From: Gammaproteobacteria bacterium
Lineage (GTDB): Bacteria; Pseudomonadota; Gammaproteobacteria; Beggiatoales; Beggiatoaceae
Direction of reading: 5' to 3'
Length of the DNA: 38,952 nt
NCBI GenBank assembly: GCA_003645255.1
Contig: QNES01000019.1
Coordinates: forward strand, 1-38,952
Numbering within the stretch: position 1 is the first letter of the stretch; each line of letters opens with the position of its first letter. The notes under the pieces were generated by a model. It saw only the letters and a program-made list of their open reading frames with translations, had not been told where the DNA came from and made no database searches. The translations under genes and the position numbers were made by a program. Below, piece after piece: positions 1-8,040 of the stretch.

Positions 1-1010
1 TCAGCTCCCGGTTCTTTGCTGCGATCTAGAACGGCAATTTTACGTACCGTGTTAGGCAGTGCTTCAATAAGGTGTTTGGCGGAAAATGGGCGAAACAGCC
101 GTATCCTTAACATACCTATCTTTTCACCCTGCTCTAATAGATATTCGACAGTTTCCTGAACCGCTTCTGCGCCTGATCCCATGAGTACGACGACCCTTTC
201 AGCATCTGGCACCCCTAAATAGTCAAAAAGGCGATATTGTCGCCCGGTCAATGCTGCAAAGCGGTCCATGACTGATTGCATGATCCCAGGGACTTTTTCA
301 TAGTAAGGGTTGACAGTTTCACGCCCTTGAAAATAGACATCTGGATTTTGAGCGGTGCCACGAATGACCGGACGATCTGGTGTCATGGCGCGTGAGCGGT
401 GACTACGTACTAATTTATCCGTTACCAGCGTCCGCATAATTTCATCATCTATTAACTTAACCTTTGCTACCTCATGTGAAGTACGGAAACCGTCAAAGAA
501 ATGCATAAAAGGAATCCTGGATTCCAGGCTTGCCGCCTGGGCAATCAGGGCACAATCCATGACTTCCTGGGGTGAACAGGAGGCTAACATAGCAAAACCG
601 GTGGTGCGAGCAGACATGACATCATTATGATCGCCGAAAATGGATAAAGCTTGAGCGGCAATGGCACGGGCTGCTACATGAATAACCATCGGGGTCAATT
701 CACCTGCGATTTTATACATACTGGGGATCATTAAAAGCAACCCCTGGGAAGCGGTAAATGTTGTCGTCAAGGCACCCGTTTGTAAAGCACCGTGAGCTGT
801 ACCTGCGGCACCGCCCTCATGCTGTAGCTCCATGATTTCTGGTACGATACCCCATAAGTTGGTTTTTCCCTGGGAAGATCGTTCATCACAGATTTCCCCC
901 ATACCTGATGAGGGAGTAATAGGATAGATGGCGATGACTTCATTGGTTTTATGTGCAACGTAGGCAGCAGCATCATTACCGTCAATAGTCAGTATTTGTG
1001 GATTAGACAA
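1..1010 (-). CDS. nifJ: Pyruvate:ferredoxin (flavodoxin) oxidoreductase, N-terminal part, runs off the left edge
   Basis: The reverse strand is open from a TTG at 1010-1008 to the window edge, giving about 336 residues of a protein that is normally near 1,180. A GGAG lies 6 bases before the TTG and there is no better ATG. The translation matches domain I of pyruvate:ferredoxin oxidoreductase: YPITPSSGMGE near residue 27, the QHEGGAAG segment whose Glu contacts thiamine diphosphate, and DRSKEPGA at the truncated end. The family oxidatively decarboxylates pyruvate to acetyl-CoA with CoA and ferredoxin or flavodoxin. The gene follows accC on the same strand after about 100 bases containing a palindromic repeat, so co-transcription is possible but unproven. 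Ferredoxin- and TPP-binding domains lie outside the window. The family call is firm; the physiological direction is unknown. Confidence 0.93.
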   Translation of the reverse strand, partial: MSNPQILTIDGNDAAAYVAHKTNEVIAIYPITPSSGMGEICDERSSQGKTNLWGIVPEIMELQHEGGAAGTAHGALQTGALTTTFTASQGLLLMIPSMYKIAGELTPMVIHVAARAIAAQALSIFGDHNDVMSARTTGFAMLASCSPQEVMDCALIAQAASLESRIPFMHFFDGFRTSHEVAKVKLIDDEIMRTLVTDKLVRSHRSRAMTPDRPVIRGTAQNPDVYFQGRETVNPYYEKVPGIMQSVMDRFAALTGRQYRLFDYLGVPDAERVVVLMGSGAEAVQETVEYLLEQGEKIGMLRIRLFRPFSAKHLIEALPNTVRKIAVLDRSKEPGA

Positions 1011-1041
1011 GTGAATCTCCTATGTAAGTGAGCAAAATTAA

Positions 1042-1074
1042 AGAAATCCGATTTTTTGAAAAAATCGGATTTCT
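1042..1074. repeat. Palindromic repeat family P1, copy 1 (nifJ-accC gap)
   Basis: Near-perfect inverted repeat: AGAAATCCGATTTTTT, two central bases, then its reverse complement. It is the best-preserved of about ten copies in this window and sits between accC and nifJ. A strong hairpin would form in RNA from either strand. There is no long T-run after the stem, so a terminator role is possible but not shown. Confidence 0.85.
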
Positions 1075-1112
1075 AACACGCCTGAATTTGACTGACTTCA
1101 AGTAACTTAAAC

Positions 1113-2456
1113 TTAACACATTCCCAATTTTTTTTCCAAATAGTGAATATTAATACCACCTGCTTGGAAACTAGAATCGGTGAATAATCTTTTATGGAGA
1201 GGGGTATTGGTTTTGATGCCATCAATAACGACTTCATCTAAAGCCATCCTCATACGTGCCATAGCTGATTCGCGTGTATCACTATGAACGATGAGTTTAC
1301 CAATCATGGAATCATAGTAGGGCGGCACACGATAGCCATTATAAATATGCGTATCAACACGTACCCCTGGACCACCCGGTGCATGGAAGCGGGAAATGAC
1401 ACCTGGTGAAGGTAAAAAACTATCTGGATCTTCGGCATTGATCCTGCATTCCATCGCATGTCCCTGAAAATGAATATCTTTTTGTTTATAGCTCAATGGT
1501 TCGCCGGCGGCAATACGCAGTTGTTCGCGTACAATATCAACACCGGTTATCCATTCCGTCACGGGGTGTTCCACTTGTAAACGAGTATTCATTTCAATGA
1601 AATAAAATTCTCCCTCTTCATATAAAAATTCAAAGGTACCGGCTCCCCGATAGCCTAGATTTCGACAAGCTTGAGCACAACGTTCTCCCATTTTATTGCG
1701 TATTGTTTTAGTCAAACCGGGGGCAGGTGCTTCTTCGATCATTTTTTGGTGACGACGCTGCATAGAGCAATCGCGTTCGCCTAAGTGAATGGCATTGCCA
1801 TGACTATCCGCTAAAACTTGAAATTCGATATGACGTGGATTTTCAAGGTATTTTTCCATATACACTTGCTTATTACCAAAGGCAGCCGCTGCTTCACTTT
1901 GAGTTAAAGAAATGGCATTATGTAATGCCGCTTCGCTACGAACGACACGCATTCCACGTCCACCGCCTCCCCCAGTCGCTTTAATAATGACTGGATAACC
2001 AATATTCTTTGCCAATTTGAGATTTCTATCCATATCATCATCAAGGGCACCATCGGAGCCAGGGACACAGGGTACGCCGGCTTTTTTCATTGCAGCAATG
2101 GCGGAGACTTTATCTCCCATTAAACGAATGGTATCTGGACGCGGACCGATGAAAATAAACCCGCTCTTTTCAACTTGTTCAGCAAAATCAGCATTTTCCG
2201 ACAAAAAGCCATAACCAGGATGAATAGCGACGGCATCAGTCACTTCAGCGGCACTAATGACCGCAGGGATATTGAGATAACTTTTAGCCGAAGGAGGTGG
2301 ACCTATACATACTGATTCATCAGCCAGTCGTACATGTTTGATTTCTCTATCGGCTTCAGAATGTACCGCGACAGTTTTAATGCCCATTTCTCGACAGGCT
2401 CTTAGAATGCGTAGAGCAATTTCACCTCGGTTGGCAATAACGATTTTAGACAGCAT
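1113..2456 (-). CDS. accC: Acetyl-CoA carboxylase, biotin carboxylase subunit
   Basis: A 447-residue protein that follows E. coli AccC almost end to end ([18 protein letters not shown] at the start, [10 protein letters not shown] at the end). Visible motifs are the glycine-rich ATP loop (GGGGGRGM), the [10 protein letters not shown] segment, [15 protein letters not shown] and the catalytic [10 protein letters not shown]. It carboxylates the biotin on AccB using ATP and bicarbonate, the first step of fatty-acid synthesis. An upstream in-frame ATG at 2471 would add MRLKY, but it overlaps the ribosome-binding GAGG that lies 9 bases before the ATG at 2456, so 2456 is chosen. It follows accB, separated by a TAACTGA hairpin. 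The call is secure. Confidence 0.97.
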   Translation of the reverse strand: MLSKIVIANRGEIALRILRACREMGIKTVAVHSEADREIKHVRLADESVCIGPPPSAKSYLNIPAVISAAEVTDAVAIHPGYGFLSENADFAEQVEKSGFIFIGPRPDTIRLMGDKVSAIAAMKKAGVPCVPGSDGALDDDMDRNLKLAKNIGYPVIIKATGGGGGRGMRVVRSEAALHNAISLTQSEAAAAFGNKQVYMEKYLENPRHIEFQVLADSHGNAIHLGERDCSMQRRHQKMIEEAPAPGLTKTIRNKMGERCAQACRNLGYRGAGTFEFLYEEGEFYFIEMNTRLQVEHPVTEWITGVDIVREQLRIAAGEPLSYKQKDIHFQGHAMECRINAEDPDSFLPSPGVISRFHAPGGPGVRVDTHIYNGYRVPPYYDSMIGKLIVHSDTRESAMARMRMALDEVVIDGIKTNTPLHKRLFTDSSFQAGGINIHYLEKKLGMC

Positions 2457-2472
2457 GTACTTTAACCTCATA

Positions 2473-2522
2473 TCAGTTATCAGTTATCAGTTAGGTTTTT
2501 TTGACTGATAACTGATAACTAA
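2473..2522. repeat. TAACTGA heptamer array with inverted arms, between accB and accC
   Basis: Three tandem TCAGTTA units (2473-2493), a T-rich spacer, then TGATAACTGATAACT (2507-2520) on the opposite arm. In the accB-to-accC transcript the array forms an imperfect hairpin ending just before the accC start. TAACTGA direct repeats in intergenic regions are known from marine Beggiatoaceae genomes. Confidence 0.85.
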
Positions 2523-2529
2523 TAAATTA

Positions 2530-2985
2530 TTATTCAATGGCAAATAATGGTTCACCATATTCTACCGGGGCACCGTTTTCTACTAAAATTTTAGAAACAA
2601 TACCCGCCTTGTCAGCCGTGATTTGATTAAGAATTTTCATGGCTTCAATAATACATAAGGTGTCTCCTTCATTAACCATTTGCCCTTCTTCAACAAAAAC
2701 TTTACTACTAGGAGAAGAAGCCCTATAAAATGTGCCAACCATTGGTGACTTGATAATATGTCCCTCTGGCTCTACGTCAGTTGGCTCAGGCAGTGGGGGT
2801 GTCACCGGTAACGCTGGTGCCACTTGCATCACAGGCGAAGGTAGCATCGTTTGTTGTGCCATCACCTGCGTAGAATTTGGATAACGGCTAATACGTACCG
2901 ATTCTTCACCTTCGTGAATTTCTATCTCAGTTACCCCAGATGCTTCAATCAATTCTACGAGTTTTCTAATTTTACGAATATCCAT
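2530..2985 (-). CDS. accB: Acetyl-CoA carboxylase biotin carboxyl carrier protein
   Basis: A 151-residue BCCP. The N-terminal helical region ([18 protein letters not shown]) is followed by a Pro/Ala/Thr-rich linker around residues 43-75 and a C-terminal biotinyl domain from [13 protein letters not shown]. The biotin-accepting lysine is in EAMKILNQ (Lys117); E. coli has EAMKLMNQ. Biotin ligase attaches the cofactor there and AccC carboxylates it. An in-frame ATG at 3000 adds MRKSL, but the MDIRK start at 2985 matches the family and has AAGAG upstream. The start overlaps the end of aroQ by 14 bases, so the two are translated from one transcript, the usual gammaproteobacterial order aroQ-accB-accC. 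Confidence 0.96.
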   Translation of the reverse strand: MDIRKIRKLVELIEASGVTEIEIHEGEESVRISRYPNSTQVMAQQTMLPSPVMQVAPALPVTPPLPEPTDVEPEGHIIKSPMVGTFYRASSPSSKVFVEEGQMVNEGDTLCIIEAMKILNQITADKAGIVSKILVENGAPVEYGEPLFAIE

Positions 2986-3436
2986 GAGGCTCTTTCTCAT
3001 TCGATAAAATAAAAAGTGCGGCTTGTAAAGCTAAGGTATATCCTTGCGCCCCAAGTCCGCTAATAACACCAACGGCAATATCTGAAAAGTAAGATTTGTG
3101 CCGAAAATGTTCACGGGCATGTATATTGGATAAATGCACTTCAATAAATGGAATAGCAACAGCTAATAAAGCATCGCGTAAAGCTATACTGCTATGGGTA
3201 AAAGCAGCTGGGTTGATTAAAATAAAATCAACCTTTTTATGGCGTGCAGCATGAATTTTTTCAATTAATTCATGCTCTGCCTGACTTTGAAAAGTAGTCA
3301 TTTGATGACCGGCAGCTTGTGCCATTTCAACAAGTTGTTGATTAATGCTTGCTAAAGTGCTCTTACCATATTGTGTTGGTTCACGCTTACCTAATAAATT
3401 GAGATTGGGACCGTGTAGCACAAGTATATTAAACAT
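2972..3436 (-). CDS. aroQ: 3-dehydroquinate dehydratase, type II
   Basis: A 154-residue protein of the usual length for type II dehydroquinase, which makes 3-dehydroshikimate in the shikimate pathway. Family signatures are complete: [13 protein letters not shown], catalytic Tyr23 in TQYG, Asn75 in INPAAF, His81 in THSSIALRD, the EVHLSN substrate loop (Glu99, His101) and [14 protein letters not shown]. It is the first gene of the aroQ-accB-accC run and overlaps accB. No strong ribosome-binding site is seen before the ATG. A divergently transcribed kinase gene begins about 120 bases away. Confidence 0.97.
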   Translation of the reverse strand: MFNILVLHGPNLNLLGKREPTQYGKSTLASINQQLVEMAQAAGHQMTTFQSQAEHELIEKIHAARHKKVDFILINPAAFTHSSIALRDALLAVAIPFIEVHLSNIHAREHFRHKSYFSDIAVGVISGLGAQGYTLALQAALFILSNEKEPHGYS

Positions 3437-3507
3437 TTTTAATTTTGAAATTACCCCTTTGGTTTTTTAAACTTTATATTGTGTGTGAAAATAAGTTAAC
3501 CCGTTTA

Positions 3508-3539
3508 AGAAATCCGATTTTTGAAAAAATAGTATTTCT
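3508..3539. repeat. Palindromic repeat P1, copy 2 (degenerate right arm)
   Basis: AGAAATCCGATTTTT followed by a right arm altered to ATAGTATTTCT. It lies in the gap between aroQ and the divergent kinase gene. An open frame runs through it from an upstream TTG, which argues against that longer start for the kinase. Confidence 0.7.
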
Positions 3540-3555
3540 TGTACACAAAATCATT

Positions 3556-6237
3556 ATGAATAATAAAATGGCGGTGGAGATATCTAAACTCAAAAGACTT
3601 TGTATTAATTGTATGCAACACAAAGGACATAACTTATTATGCCCCGCCTGTGGCTACAATGAACGTCAATATCAAGCACATCCATTATATCTTAAACCAA
3701 GAACGATTCTAAAAAATCAATATGTGATTGGAATGACCCTGGGGCAAGGGGGATTTGGTATCACTTATATTGGGCAAGATTTATGGTTACAAAAAAAAGT
3801 AGCCATTAAAGAATATTTACCCGTCGCATTTGCTACCCGTGATGTTCAAACTTCAAATATTATCCCCGTCAAAAAACAAGAAAATACTTTTTATAAAGGA
3901 TTACAGTGGTTTATTGATGAGGCTCGCAATTTAGCTAAATTTGATCATCCAAATATCGTTAGGGTAATTAATTTTTTTGAAGATAATCAAACAGGCTATA
4001 TGGTTATGGATTATTTGGAGGGCTTAAGTCCAGAAAATAGGTTAAGTCAAGCCGGGGGGCATCTATCTGTTCCACAGGCATTAGCGATTATCCTGCCTTT
4101 ACTTGATGCTTTAGCTTTAATTCATGCTCAACACATTTATCACCGTGATATTTCTATACAAAATATTCGTATTCTAAATACGGGTACACCTATCTTAATT
4201 GATTTTGGTGCGGCACGGCATATTGTAGGTGAACATAGTCATAGTCTAGATTTAGTACTTAAACATGGTTATTCACCTCTCGAACAATATTCCGGTAAGG
4301 GCAAAATAGGACCGTGGACAGACATTTATGCCTGTGGTGCCTTGTTGTATTTGATGATGACCGGTATTTTACCGCCGGCAGCAACGGATCGATCTTGTGA
4401 AGATTGCTTAGTTGCACCGGTGACGCTTGGTGTCAAAATGTCTACTTCAGTCAATGATGCTATCATGCGGGCGTTAGCCATTAAACATGAAGAACGTTTT
4501 CAAACTGTTTTTGCCTTTAAAGCCGCTTTACAGGGGCAAGTGCCTTTGAATGTAGAATCCCCCCCTCCTTTAATATCAAATCAGCCTTTGCAAAGTAAGC
4601 ATCAAGCAGATGATAGTCCTCGTCAAAAATTTGTTCTAATAAGCATATTATTTTTTTTGATAATATTAAGTAGTTTATTCTTTTATTTGAAAAAGGAAAC
4701 AGTTGATTTGGCTCCATTATTGCTACAGGCTAAAAATCAGTTAGCCCATGAAAAATTAATTCAACCAAATGGTGATAATGCTTATGAAACTTATCAACAA
4801 ATTCTCACTGATGCACCGAATAATGCACAAGCTAAAGCGGGATTAGTTAAAATCGCTCAACACTATTTTTTTGAAGCGAAAAAAACAAGCGCGGCTGGGC
4901 AATGGGAAGAAAGTTTAGAAATAATTAAACAAGGTTTATCAGCTATGCCAACTTATGCCGATTTATTAGCTATGGAGCAAAGCGTGAAGGCAGAATTAGC
5001 TGTAGAAATAAACCATATTCGTACCACCCAATTAAAAGTGAAGTTATTAAACCAAGCTGAACAATATTTAGCCATGTCACAATTAGAAGCAGCTTATACT
5101 ACCTATCAAAAAGTCTTAGTTCAAGAGCCTAATAATCAATCAGCACAAGTTGGGCTTCGACGGGTGTTAGAAACTTACATGCAAATAGCGCAGAACCAAA
5201 ATGGAAATTTATCAGATCGTTTAGTTTTCATTAGTAATGGATTAACGGTGTTTCCAAAGCATCCTGGATTGCTCGCTCTAAAAAATGCGTTGAACGATGA
5301 AAAGAGAGCAAAACAACGTGAGTTGAAAGCTAAACAGACGAGGCAACGTCAATTGGAATTGGAAGTTCAACTAGCCAGGCAACGTGAACGGGAGATGAAA
5401 ACTAAACAAGCTAGGCTACGTCAATTGGAATTGGAAGCCCAACAGGCAAAACAACAAAAAATGGCTCGATTGCTCAAAAAAGCGAATCATCAGTTATCTG
5501 CATTACGCCTAACAACGCCTGCGGATGATAATGCTTATGAAACTTATCAAAAAATACTCAGTATGGCACCTGATAATCTCCAAGCTCAAGCAGGATTGGT
5601 AAAAATTGCTAATAAATATGAACAATTGGCACGAATAAGTCGATATCATAAACAAACAAAATTAGCTTTTATTAAAAGAGGATTAAAAGTTTTACCGACA
5701 CATGCCGGTTTACAAGCTCTCCATAAAAACCTTGTAAAAGCTAAGAAAAAAATAGTTCAAACGACAGCTCCCCAACAACCTGTCGTCAAACAAACACCGT
5801 CGGCTCAAATTCAAAAAACACCCCTGGCAACCAATCATCACGTCACAGAGCCTTCGACTCCTTTAAAACAGGAAAAACCACATAAGCCAGATAACACGGT
5901 ACAAAATTTGCTAAAAATAGCCAAAGAACATTTTAAAGCCGCACAATTTGAAGCAGCCTATCAAACTTATAGAAATGTGTTAAGGATTGCACAAGAAAAT
6001 CCTTCCGCAAAAAATGGCTTACTGCAGATTGCTCATCGCTATGAACAATTGGCAAATTCCCAATATAAAGAAGGTAAGTTGGTGGAAAGTTTATCCTTAG
6101 TTAAAAAAGGCTTGGCAGCCGTTCCCACATATCCAGGATTATTAGCATTGCAAGCTTCAATCACGCGCAGTATTCAGGAAAAAGCCGCTATTGAAAAAAC
6201 TCAACCTTCACATCTTATTTTCACGCCTTCTTTTTAG
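3556..6237 (+). CDS. Ser/Thr protein kinase with zinc-ribbon N-terminus, TM helix and TPR-like periplasmic repeats
   Basis: An 893-residue protein from the ATG at 3556; ATG 3568 is equally possible, and neither has a clear ribosome-binding site. A zinc-ribbon (Cys16, Cys19, Cys29, Cys32) precedes a Hanks-type kinase domain: glycine loop LGQGGFG (62-68), Lys85 in VAIKEYLP, Glu122 in DEARN, HRD at 196-198, DFG at 216-218. The catalytic loop reads HRDIS instead of HRDIK. One transmembrane helix (about 359-377) is followed by four ~85-residue repeats, each starting LL.xA and containing AYETYQ.IL-type TPR helices, with a charged Gln/Arg/Lys coiled coil between repeats two and three. The layout implies a membrane kinase sensing through an extracytoplasmic repeat domain. 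The substrate is unknown. It is probably a single-gene transcript. Confidence 0.88.
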   Translation: MNNKMAVEISKLKRLCINCMQHKGHNLLCPACGYNERQYQAHPLYLKPRTILKNQYVIGMTLGQGGFGITYIGQDLWLQKKVAIKEYLPVAFATRDVQTSNIIPVKKQENTFYKGLQWFIDEARNLAKFDHPNIVRVINFFEDNQTGYMVMDYLEGLSPENRLSQAGGHLSVPQALAIILPLLDALALIHAQHIYHRDISIQNIRILNTGTPILIDFGAARHIVGEHSHSLDLVLKHGYSPLEQYSGKGKIGPWTDIYACGALLYLMMTGILPPAATDRSCEDCLVAPVTLGVKMSTSVNDAIMRALAIKHEERFQTVFAFKAALQGQVPLNVESPPPLISNQPLQSKHQADDSPRQKFVLISILFFLIILSSLFFYLKKETVDLAPLLLQAKNQLAHEKLIQPNGDNAYETYQQILTDAPNNAQAKAGLVKIAQHYFFEAKKTSAAGQWEESLEIIKQGLSAMPTYADLLAMEQSVKAELAVEINHIRTTQLKVKLLNQAEQYLAMSQLEAAYTTYQKVLVQEPNNQSAQVGLRRVLETYMQIAQNQNGNLSDRLVFISNGLTVFPKHPGLLALKNALNDEKRAKQRELKAKQTRQRQLELEVQLARQREREMKTKQARLRQLELEAQQAKQQKMARLLKKANHQLSALRLTTPADDNAYETYQKILSMAPDNLQAQAGLVKIANKYEQLARISRYHKQTKLAFIKRGLKVLPTHAGLQALHKNLVKAKKKIVQTTAPQQPVVKQTPSAQIQKTPLATNHHVTEPSTPLKQEKPHKPDNTVQNLLKIAKEHFKAAQFEAAYQTYRNVLRIAQENPSAKNGLLQIAHRYEQLANSQYKEGKLVESLSLVKKGLAAVPTYPGLLALQASITRSIQEKAAIEKTQPSHLIFTPSF

Positions 6238-6253
6238 AGAAAAGTTAAACTTA

Positions 6254-6282
6254 TGAAAAATTTTTGGAAAAATCGGATTTCT
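6254..6282. repeat. Palindromic repeat P1, copy 3 (degenerate left arm)
   Basis: AAATTTTTGGAAAAATCGGATTTCT; the right arm is intact and the left arm has decayed. It sits between the convergent stop codons of the kinase and the MazG-like gene, where a bidirectional hairpin could end both transcripts. Confidence 0.6.
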
Positions 6283-6289
6283 TTGGAGC

Positions 6290-6652
6290 CTACTTTTGAC
6301 TAGCGCGACGAGCATCGCCTTTCACCAGTTCAGCGGGATAACGAGTTTCGTTAATTTGGATTTTAGTATTGGCAGCGGCAATTAAATCAATATCAAGTTT
6401 ATCAGCGATACGAATAAGATAAATCAACACATCGGCTAATTCATAACTAACTGCCTTAAGTTTATCAGGCGATAATTGATTGCTTTGTGCTTCACTTAAC
6501 CATTGAAAATGTTCAACCAGTTCGGCTGCTTCTGCAATCAGAGCCATCGATAGGTTTTTAGGTGAGTGAAATTGATCCCAGTCGCGCACTTTGGCAAATT
6601 TCGCAAGACGAAAGCGCAATTGTTCTAAGCTGTCATTGGACATGGATGTCAT
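6290..6652 (-). CDS. MazG-like nucleotide pyrophosphohydrolase (dCTPase-type)
   Basis: A 120-residue all-alpha protein of the MazG/dUTPase superfamily, in the short single-domain branch related to RS21-C6/dCTP pyrophosphatase. The metal-binding helices are recognisable: EAAELVEHFQW supplies the first E-x-x-E pair and YELADVLIYLIRIAD the second acidic pair. The C-terminal INETRYPAELVKGDARRAS is typical of the branch. Such enzymes hydrolyse non-canonical or excess (d)NTPs to the monophosphate and pyrophosphate in the cytoplasm. A second Met three codons in (6643) is an alternative start, and neither has an obvious ribosome-binding site. Substrate specificity cannot be read from sequence. Confidence 0.88.
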   Translation of the reverse strand: MTSMSNDSLEQLRFRLAKFAKVRDWDQFHSPKNLSMALIAEAAELVEHFQWLSEAQSNQLSPDKLKAVSYELADVLIYLIRIADKLDIDLIAAANTKIQINETRYPAELVKGDARRASQK

Positions 6653-6662
6653 AATCAGTTTA

Positions 6663-6694
6663 AGAAATCCGATTTCTGAAGAAATCGGATTTTT
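6663..6694. repeat. Palindromic repeat P1, copy 4
   Basis: AGAAATCCGATTTCT, GAA, then GAAATCGGATTTTT: two well-matched arms carrying a compensating T-to-C / A-to-G change near the centre. It lies between the DUF2939 gene and the MazG-like gene, both minus strand. Confidence 0.8.
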
Positions 6695-6709
6695 AGTTAT
6701 AAAAATAGG

Positions 6710-7159
6710 CTATTCGTAAACTGCTGTCACGCGCCAATACCAATCTTGCATAGTCATTTGGATATGAACAGGATCCTGCCCTAATTGACCGAGTCTGATG
6801 GTAAAACGGGTGGGGGATTCAAAAAAGGCAAAAGTTAGCTGTTGCCAAAGGGAACCTTGCGTTTTATGCAAACGAGTCAATATCCAATTGACATCGATTA
6901 CAGCATCGACGGCGGTGTCGCCCAATACTTTTACGCCTTTACGCATGGCATCAGCTACCATACCTTGTGGACCGGTGTTGTTAATTTGCCATTCGACATT
7001 TTCTTTATGAACCTTACGTACCTCTTCAATATCAATCAATTCTTCAAGTGCCGCGTGATTATTATTGACGACAGCGTTGTCGATTTGATAAAGATGGTAA
7101 TAAGGCAAGGCGAAATAGGCTACAATCGCTAAAAATATCAATCCACTCAAATACTTCAT
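6710..7159 (-). CDS. DUF2939 family protein, membrane-anchored
   Basis: A 149-residue protein with an N-terminal hydrophobic helix (LSGLIFLAIVAYFALPYY) immediately followed by the DUF2939 signature, HLYQIDNAVVNNNHAALEELID and VRKVHKENV. The rest is soluble and probably extracytoplasmic. A GGAG 7 bases before the ATG supports the start. The family is of unknown function and widespread in proteobacteria. No neighbour suggests a role: MazG-like lies downstream and carbonic anhydrase upstream, both on the same strand. Confidence 0.8.
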   Translation of the reverse strand: MKYLSGLIFLAIVAYFALPYYHLYQIDNAVVNNNHAALEELIDIEEVRKVHKENVEWQINNTGPQGMVADAMRKGVKVLGDTAVDAVIDVNWILTRLHKTQGSLWQQLTFAFFESPTRFTIRLGQLGQDPVHIQMTMQDWYWRVTAVYE

Positions 7160-7195
7160 TAATTTGCTCCAAGGTTGGTTTAGGAATAGGAAACT

Positions 7196-7228
7196 TCAAG
7201 GTAACCACAAGGGATTACCCCTACAGTT
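7196..7228. repeat. Dispersed repeat: GGGATTACCCCTAC type (P2)
   Basis: The segment GGTAACCACAAGGGATTACCCC lies in the gap between the DUF2939 and carbonic anhydrase genes. Its relatives, some reverse-complemented, occur at about 15736-15765, 21368-21389 and 35412-35440. Imperfect inverted ends (GGTAA / TTACC) let it fold. Confidence 0.6.
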
Positions 7229-7283
7229 ATTTAATGAATAATGCGAAATTCAAATTAACATTCGCATTAAAGTCTATTAAAAA

Positions 7284-7964
7284 TTAATCAGAAGAAAACA
7301 CCTTACGATCATTCAACGGTTGTAATGGGCGAGCATTTTGAGGATGCACAGCATGATATAGGGAAAGTTGCGCCGCTGAAATCGAAATGGGTTGCCTGAG
7401 TATAATCCATTTGACACCTTCACTACAAGGCGGTGTCGTTAAGGAACCTTCAAAGGTATAATAATTTTTATCCTTTGGGAGTAATTGGTTAATGTCTATT
7501 TGTACATCATGTTCTTGAGGTTGCCCAGGTGTTTTAGGCATCGCTTGCACCAGGGTTTCAATCACGGGATTAGGCGTTTCTGTCACGTTTAAAAGCAGTG
7601 CGACAACCGCCAGTTGACCCTGGATATTTTGATGTACAAAATGGATAACCATATCAGCCCGTTTTCCCTTGAAAGCTTCTTCGCTGGGCGTATGGGAGTG
7701 AAATTGCAGCAATTGATAAGCGTTATCACCTATTTTCAGAAACCCTCCTTTATCGGCGGTTATCTGAACACTATGCCCGTTATTTTCAATGATTAGCCCC
7801 ATTGGGCTATAATTAAATTCTAGCGGAGGTAAATCCGCTTTAATGCTTTCGGTAATATCAATCGGTGCTTGCTGTTGACCACTGCCACATAAAGCATATT
7901 CTTCAGATAAACAGTCCCAATATTGTGGACCGGTTTTGCCTTCGTAACTCCAAGAACTACTCAT
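7284..7964 (-). CDS. Alpha-class carbonic anhydrase, apparently cytoplasmic
   Basis: A 226-residue alpha-carbonic anhydrase (WSYEGKTGPQYW at the N-terminus, QQAPIDI, FHSHTPSEE, VIHFVH, SLTTPPCSEGVKWIIL). The three zinc-binding histidines correspond to His89, His91 and His108. It interconverts CO2 and bicarbonate. Two oddities: no signal peptide is encoded, although most bacterial alpha-CAs are exported, and a TAA lies in frame four codons before the ATG, with AAGGA 6 bases before the ATG confirming the start. In addition, Val106 stands where human CA II has Glu117, the residue that hydrogen-bonds the third zinc histidine. The gene may supply bicarbonate to carboxylases such as AccC, but no operon link is visible. 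Confidence 0.93.
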   Translation of the reverse strand: MSSSWSYEGKTGPQYWDCLSEEYALCGSGQQQAPIDITESIKADLPPLEFNYSPMGLIIENNGHSVQITADKGGFLKIGDNAYQLLQFHSHTPSEEAFKGKRADMVIHFVHQNIQGQLAVVALLLNVTETPNPVIETLVQAMPKTPGQPQEHDVQIDINQLLPKDKNYYTFEGSLTTPPCSEGVKWIILRQPISISAAQLSLYHAVHPQNARPLQPLNDRKVFSSD

Positions 7965-8009
7965 ATCTAATCCTTATTCTATAGTTAGCCAAAAAAGTTT
8001 TATCCTGCC

Positions 8010-8040
8010 AAAATCAGATTTTTCTAAAAAATCGAATTTT
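8010..8040. repeat. Palindromic repeat P1, copy 5 (diverged)
   Basis: AAAATCAGATTTTT, CT, AAAAAATCGAATTTTT: both arms carry changes relative to the consensus but still pair. It abuts the stop codon of lysA and could form the 3' end hairpin of its mRNA. Confidence 0.65.

Noticed and set aside
3445-3555. N-terminal extension of the kinase from a TTG at 3445
   Set aside because: It runs through a dispersed palindromic repeat and adds 37 residues without resemblance to the family; ATG 3556 or 3568 is more plausible.
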